Notes under the pieces: model-generated
What the model saw: only the letters and a program-made list of their open reading frames with translations
Told to the model about the DNA's origin: nothing
The model's database searches: none
Shown here: positions 58,427-64,000 of the stretch, piece after piece
Position numbering within the stretch: the first letter of the stretch is position 1
Layout of the letters: each line of letters begins with the position of its first letter
Source of the DNA: Saccoglossus kowalevskii
Taxonomy: Eukaryota > Hemichordata > Enteropneusta > Harrimaniidae
NCBI RefSeq assembly: GCF_000003605.2
Contig: NW_003139319.1
Coordinates: forward strand, 223,317-287,316
Direction of reading: 5' to 3'
Length of the DNA stretch: 64,000 bases
Program-made: the position numbers and the translations under genes

Positions 58427-58676
58427 GTTTTTAGCTCCGTTGAGCCGCAACGGCGGTTTACTTTTAAACAGCTTTTTTGTGTTTTATTTATTTATCGTTC
58501 TAATCTTCATTTTAATCTATATTTTTTGTTCTATTCTTCAATTTATTCTGTTATTTATTGTTTTATTTTTTTATTTATTCTTTGATTTATTTATATATCT
58601 ATTCTAAGACTTGAATTTATTCTTTTATTTGTTGGTGTTTTTTCAGTTTTGGCCCTAATGGCACACAATATACATA
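58427..58676 (-). repeat. A-rich dispersed element, copy 2 (short)
   Basis: Minus-strand copy of the element at 54541-55935. It begins (on minus) TGTGTGCCATTAGGGCC near 58668, has a 150-bp AATAAA-rich body, and ends AAAAGTAAACCGCCGTTGCG then GGAGCTAAAA at 58427. The hairpin CCGTTG/CAACGG lies just before CTAA. The plus ORFs 58337-58607 over it are artefacts. Confidence 0.65.
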
Positions 58677-59132
58677 GCGTTCGCGTGAGAAAACACTTTA
58701 GTGTCAACTAAATTAACTTACGAGGCGCGTGCAATGACATATTTGTATTTAGTATTATGTTAGTAATAGTTACGCTGTCTACACTCCATCTGCAGCTCAG
58801 ATTGATACACAACTCTGGTGGAAATCACTCGTGTTGGCTGACGTCAGAAAATGTTGTGGGATTATATATAAATACTGTCTTGTGAAGTGACAACAATAAT
58901 CAATAACAATCAGTGAGAAACGGACATTCCTGCAATTTTTAGAAATATCACGAGCACGAAATATCTTTGTGGAAAATATTACTCCTTTTCCCCTGCCACT
59001 ACCCAAATGTAATTTGATAAACCGATTTGTGTAGCCTGTTCCTCTTTGTGCCACAAGTAATGTTTCCACGTTTTTGATACGTGCTTGATCTATGTTCAGA
59101 ATAACATAATGTTCTTATAGTTGTGTCTGTGA

Positions 59133-59600
59133 CCCAGGGGGAGGGGGTACTCGCAAAAAAATACTGACATGGGTATGAAGCTGGTTGTTTGAAACCCCTA
59201 CCCCTTATCAGACATAAATAAACTTATATTGCCTACCCCTTTTCAGACAAACTGTGGATATTCGACACCCCTTTCCATACAGTAAGCATAAATCGTACCA
59301 AAGGAAAAGCAGCTGGGCTTGAAAGATAAATTGCAAAATGCATTGACGATCGAAATGAAGTTACAGAAAGAAAAAAATCAGCTTCATTCTCCTGATTGTT
59401 GGATCATACAAGCTCTAGAGACAGTTTTTGGAAAATATGGTCTCCTTTTTAGACAGAAATAGTGAAAAAACGATTCCCCTTTTCAGACAGACAGGGTAAA
59501 ATAACATACCCCTTTTCAGACAGAAGTGGTGAATTTAGGACCACTTTTGGCGGCACATATACATATAACATTTCAATGTGAGTAACCCCCCCCCCCCGGG
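59133..59600. mobile_element. hAT-like MITE with perfect 8-bp target duplication
   Basis: A 468-bp element bounded by GTCTGTGA at 59125-59132 and again at 59601-59608. The tips are CCCAGGGGGAGGGGGTACTC and, reversed, CCCGGGGGGGGGGGGTTACT, an imperfect inverted repeat of about 20 bp. Inside, TACCCCTTTTCAGACA or close variants occur at least four times (near 59203, 59247, 59481 and 59508). An 8-bp duplication fits hAT transposases; there is no coding region. Confidence 0.8.
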
Positions 59601-59608
59601 GTCTGTGA

Positions 59609-61088
59609 ACGTATACAAGAACAAAGACAATAGACTCTTCCTCATTTCGGCGCCAATCTTCTTACCTAAATGAACAAAAACATGGTGTTTACAGTTTTAA
59701 ATCAAGGTTTTAACCGTTTCTGGACTTTATCAAATCTTTTGCTATGTCTGATGTATTATAAGTTCTATACATTGTCCCTCCGTCTCAAGACGAACAATCT
59801 TTCGCTTACGGCCATGATATGGTGTTATCGCACTCCTTATCGACAGCACTTATCCCGTTCAGATCAGAATGTCATTAAAAAGTCCAGGTTTATAGAGTAG
59901 GAAATTGCATATCATAGTTAATGGCGATGATTTAAGTACTGTGGTCGTGATTAAATTGTGCTTCCCTTACGGACGACCGACATCAGTTCCTGTCATACCG
60001 AACTAGTTCAATGACGCGAGAGAAACATGTTTTTCATGAGAAGAAGAATAATGTGTCTGATCGAGGGTGTAAGTAACCTATATTGTATATCCGTGTGTTT
60101 TATAGTCACACGCATACTGCTTTACTTGAAATCACAAATTGTTTATATTATTGTACAACTAATGTTTTAAAATAAAAACAAGTTTTAAGTGGCAGCATGT
60201 ATGTCGTTAAAAAGTGCTTCAACGAGCAATACACATTGAAAAGTGTTTTTTCATCACATCACTTTGAGAAGTGATTTCACCATACACAATTTGAGAAAGT
60301 TATCATGCAAAACACATTCGCAATATTAAAAGGTGATAACAGGATCACAAAAATCATGTGGCACAAATGTGTCCGATATATATAGTGTTTATGAGCAAAA
60401 TATACCCAATGATGCATTTCGCGATATTGCATAATTATCCAAACATACACCCAAAACACGCACAATCAAACGAATAGTTTTTACCCAATAGAAACATAAA
60501 TGAAATAAGTTTGTGTACGTCATTTCAAAAAAGATATACAAATACCTTTTGTAAAGACCAATACACATTAAATGAAACTGATTAACTTATGTGTAACACA
60601 GTGTTTACCGGAATTCAAGCGATCTGTAGTTAGAGTACATAATTATTATAAACTTGGACACTTCAAAATGGATACAAACGATATTATCTTAAAACTATAT
60701 CATTTTTGATAAAAAGTAACGTTCCCAATCTGTATCCCTTTGCCCACAATTAATTATGTGTGGTATAGTCGTATTAAATTCCGTCTCTCCGAGCACATCA
60801 CATTCCCGTACAAAAAATCAATTTCAGAGAAAAATTCACACCGTAATAACATATGTATACTATACCAATAACATTTACATCCAGTCAAATAATTTGCTAC
60901 TATCTACTTTGTCCATGTTACTCAAAGCACCTTTCTGTCCGTCTAATGGCAAGCCTACTACTACTACTACTACTACTACAGATATTATTATTTTTTATTT
61001 TAGACACTTTCAAAAATATTCCATCAAACGGGGTAGTGTGGTATTTTAAAAGCAAATTTATTAAACGAAATTCTTTTTGGGACAGGGT
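59609..61088. other. 1.5 kb with no recognised gene
   Basis: AT-rich; overlapping frames at 60756-61152 owe their length partly to the CTA run. No motif or family seen. Confidence 0.4.
60954..60979. repeat. (CTA)n microsatellite
   Basis: Trinucleotide run of about eight units. Confidence 0.9.
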
Positions 61089-61275
61089 ACGTATTTTACA
61101 GGGTATTTTCATCCTACCATATAAGGAAATGCGAATTCCAAATATGGAATGACTACGCGCGTAAGCGTCCTCTAATAATAAAAAAACAAACATGGCTGCC
61201 ACCAGAGTTTTACCGGACTCCAAAAAAAGTTTGCTGATTCCGTTCCAAACATTTTTGATTTCGGCATTCTCATGG
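61089..61275 (+). repeat. Dispersed repeat, copy B (matches 46597-46775)
   Basis: Same segment as at 46.6 kb with about one change per ten bases by eye. A short plus frame starting MAATRVLPDSKKSLLIPF is open here but not in the other copy, so it is not a conserved gene. Followed by the ATTACGAGG hairpin after about 35 bp. Confidence 0.75.
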
Positions 61276-61311
61276 TGTATCCTTGGAAGGACAAGATGAA
61301 TAATAATAAGG

Positions 61312-61432
61312 TATTACGAGGATACCTCAAAGTATGCACTCAGATAGTACGCCGCGCATCGACCTCAACTTCGCGTGGGACGACACTCTCGCTGTAATGT
61401 CTTCGTGCATACTTTGAGGTATCCTCGTAATA
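61312..61432. repeat. ATTACGAGG hairpin repeat, copy 3 (best preserved)
   Basis: TATTACGAGGATACCTCAAA is repeated inverted at the right end, 121 bp overall. The arms pair for about 28 bp with at most one or two mismatches, through GTATGCAC. The centre is CG-rich (GTACGCCGCGCATCGACC). A non-autonomous DNA element is likely, but no target duplication is clear. Confidence 0.75.
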
Positions 61433-64000
61433 TTATTTTGAGTTAATATTAATGAAATGCATATGTAATATGAAACGAAAATATTACCGCTCATCAGTAA
61501 TCTAACTGCATTTGCCAGTTAAAGTCTGCCTAACGTTCTTATAATCTTATTCAGTAACTATGATCATTTCTCTGACGGAGATCGGCAAGGAATCTATGTT
61601 ATATTGAATTTATTGATTCTGTAAATGCAGAGATTTCAGTTAAATCATTTATCGTACCTACCCCCACACACCGTGAAATGAATGGAGACCGCAGCAATTG
61701 AAAATCCAGTACAGAGCAACACACGCTTGCTATATTAACTAAATTTTCCACGCAGTACGATTATGTCTTCAAATGTATTTGGAATAGCTTTCTCCGCTAT
61801 AAAATGTTGGAGGAGTGGTTTATTATGTTAATTAACACCTCACTAAACCTAGAGTCAGCACTGCTTACTAAAATATATAATAAACAATTACAAAGCTTAT
61901 GCAGAAATTATTTAGGGATGTGTGCATTCATGAGTATGAAAATGCAGCTCTTCTACTTTGACCTATTTCGACACTCTGAAGGCGTTCAGTGGCGAAGTAC
62001 CCAATTCAAACACTTTGACCTTAGACTTTTAAAAACAAATGTCGCCATTGATTTGTGAACACGTTAGCCGAATTATATGATAATTTTCATTCCCTGTTTG
62101 TATTGAACGATTGACAAATAATCATCTAAATTAGTGTTCATCGTGAACATTATATTTTTTGAAAGATATCTCACAAAACATTTAGATTATACACAAACCT
62201 ACACTGATGTGTTGTAATCGACATCGTAGCTGGAAGTCAACATTGAGCGGAGCGCCAATAGAATCTTAGTTATGAAGGAAAAGGGTTCACTGAATATGTT
62301 ACATGAAATTAACTCTTGTTTGGCATTGTGTCTAATTTCAGCATCAATAAAAAACACCGTACATGTTGAATTGCATGTGTTACTGAACTTATGTCAGGTA
62401 CATGTTATGTGCACGTACAAAACACAAGTATATTATGAAGCTGTTTATTATGAAAAATACTAAAATGTGCACTGCATGTCAGCTGACAATGTTGAAGAGT
62501 TTTGGCAGTTTTTTCCAGCAAATAAACTAATATAAACTCAGTAATGTGCCTTTTTTATTGGGCTGCGCTCCGTAGACTGGACACTAATATTGTCCGGTGT
62601 TTAGGTTGGAACATTGTATGAAGTATTTCAAATTAAAATAGATGTTAGAGAACAATGTTTTGAGTTACACTAATAAACATGGACACATGTCGAAAACATT
62701 GGTATTACGAATCATGTATACCTAGTCGAATGTTTTAGTTTTAAACAGTAAGTATGTGGTTTGTTATTCTGGAATACCTCAGTGTGGAAGAACAGTGTCT
62801 TATGCATTAGCATTTTGTGAAACATTTATAGTCTGTTGTTTTGGGTTGAAACTCTCTAATGGAAGTCAACCACCACCCTCCACCTACTGAACCACGAGGT
62901 TTTTCTTCACATTTGAATTTGATAAAGATGGATCATCATCAAATATGAAAGTATTTCCTGAGTAAAGTGGTGTCGTGACCATCCATTATGTATTGAATTA
63001 CGTGACCTTCTATCGGTCTCCTATACTATAATATTTACCTGCGTATCCCCAGTGCCAATCCCGGATTATATTTTGTTTTCACTTAATTGTGTTATTATTG
63101 CGGGCATTAAGTTAGTTACATCAATCAATACAAAAAATGTATGTCCCTTAATATAAACATAAACATGCCTACATGATTTAGAACTTGTTATTGATTCGCT
63201 AAATAAAGTATATAAAGTATTCACTCAATGTTGGATTTCGAATTAAAATGGTAATACATAATTTTGACATACATGTAAAACTGAATACATATTATACGGA
63301 GATTTTGTATTAATTAATTAATTAATTAATTTGTCAATACTGAAATATATTATTAGTTAGACAGATCTAACTGAACAATCTATCAGCTTGTTCGGAAAAA
63401 CCTAATATTTTGTAAAGACCCCGTTTCATTTTGATTAAATTAGTTATATTCAATTTATTTACAATAATTAGCTGCAGTTCAATTACATTTTATACATTGG
63501 GTTATCTCTATTTTGGATTACAAACAACAGTGGCTACTTGGAGCATGTTGTACAGATTTCACAGTAAACGTGTACATGTGGAGACTTCAATTTCCGAGTT
63601 TGTCTCGGGGTTTCAATGATTAAAATATTATAATGTGAAGAAAGTATATTGACAGAGTAATTAAAAGTATATTTTCAAAGAAAAATATAAACCTGTTTCC
63701 ACTTTCTATCGGTGAAAATATGATGGTGTAAATTTCTTTTGTTAAAATGTGGAACAACATGTACCCCACTGTGAGGGTTGGCAGTCAAGTGATAACAAAA
63801 TAATTGAAAATCCAAGTTTTGAAGAAAAAAAAACAATCAGCGCAATAACAAACATCGTTTCACCTTGGCATTTTGATTGGCATATGGATCACGTATACGC
63901 CGATGTTGAACCCGACTGTGTAATTTCCGCTGATTCGCTTCAAAGATTACTTTCACAACCGTTTATTATTGTGGCAATGTGTACGTGGGCGATGTTTAGA
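61433..64000. other. 2.6 kb with no recognised gene
   Basis: AT-rich, with an ATTA tetranucleotide run at 63310-63331. The plus frames 61804-62058 and 62272-62463 have no similarity I recognise and no splice borders that would continue the FN3 gene. Confidence 0.4.

Noticed and set aside
61480-61510. Second hammerhead-like core (CTGATGAGCGG on the minus strand).
   Set aside because: No GAAA follows at a usable distance and no stem II forms.

Overview
This window is AT-rich, low-density nuclear DNA from an animal, probably an invertebrate assembled as a draft: there are two runs of N, long introns with GT..AG borders, and many short inverted-repeat transposons, satellites and microsatellites. 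I cannot name the species. It is not bacterial; nearly all open frames under about 100 codons look like chance, and only two spliced host genes and one small intronless gene can be supported.

Layout. (1) 1-4.85 kb: the complete coding part of a PAIP2 homologue (poly(A)-binding-protein inhibitor), plus strand, three coding exons, with a roughly 2.2-kb 3' UTR and a Harbinger-like MITE in intron 1. (2) 5-8.4 kb: a 1.74-kb element with arms of about 500 bp and TTAA ends, an old broken Ty3/gypsy integrase fragment, and a degenerate tandem repeat. (3) 8.4-17.4 kb: a Penelope-like endonuclease fragment followed by a hammerhead-ribozyme motif, a second copy of the degenerate repeat, a LINE tail sitting in the centre of a long palindrome, and a 220-bp MITE. 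(4) 17.4-32 kb: no recognised gene; one gap and a diverged tandem duplication with a period of about 2.1 kb. (5) 32.1 kb to beyond 53.7 kb: the 5' part of a signal-peptide plus fibronectin-III gene on the plus strand, with a 15.5-kb first intron and no visible 3' end. A small secreted six-cysteine peptide is encoded antisense in its third intron. (6) 54-64 kb: a second gap, A-rich repeat copies, a hAT-like MITE with a perfect 8-bp target duplication, hairpin repeats, and nothing clearly coding.

How it fits together. PAIP2 is a cytoplasmic translation regulator and the FN3 gene encodes a secreted or surface protein; they look unrelated and simply adjacent. The least ordinary signals are the hammerhead ribozyme behind the Penelope-like ORF, a PAIP2 model that lacks the usual C-terminal PAM2 peptide, the antisense cysteine-rich peptide gene, and several unclassified repeat families with more than one copy here.
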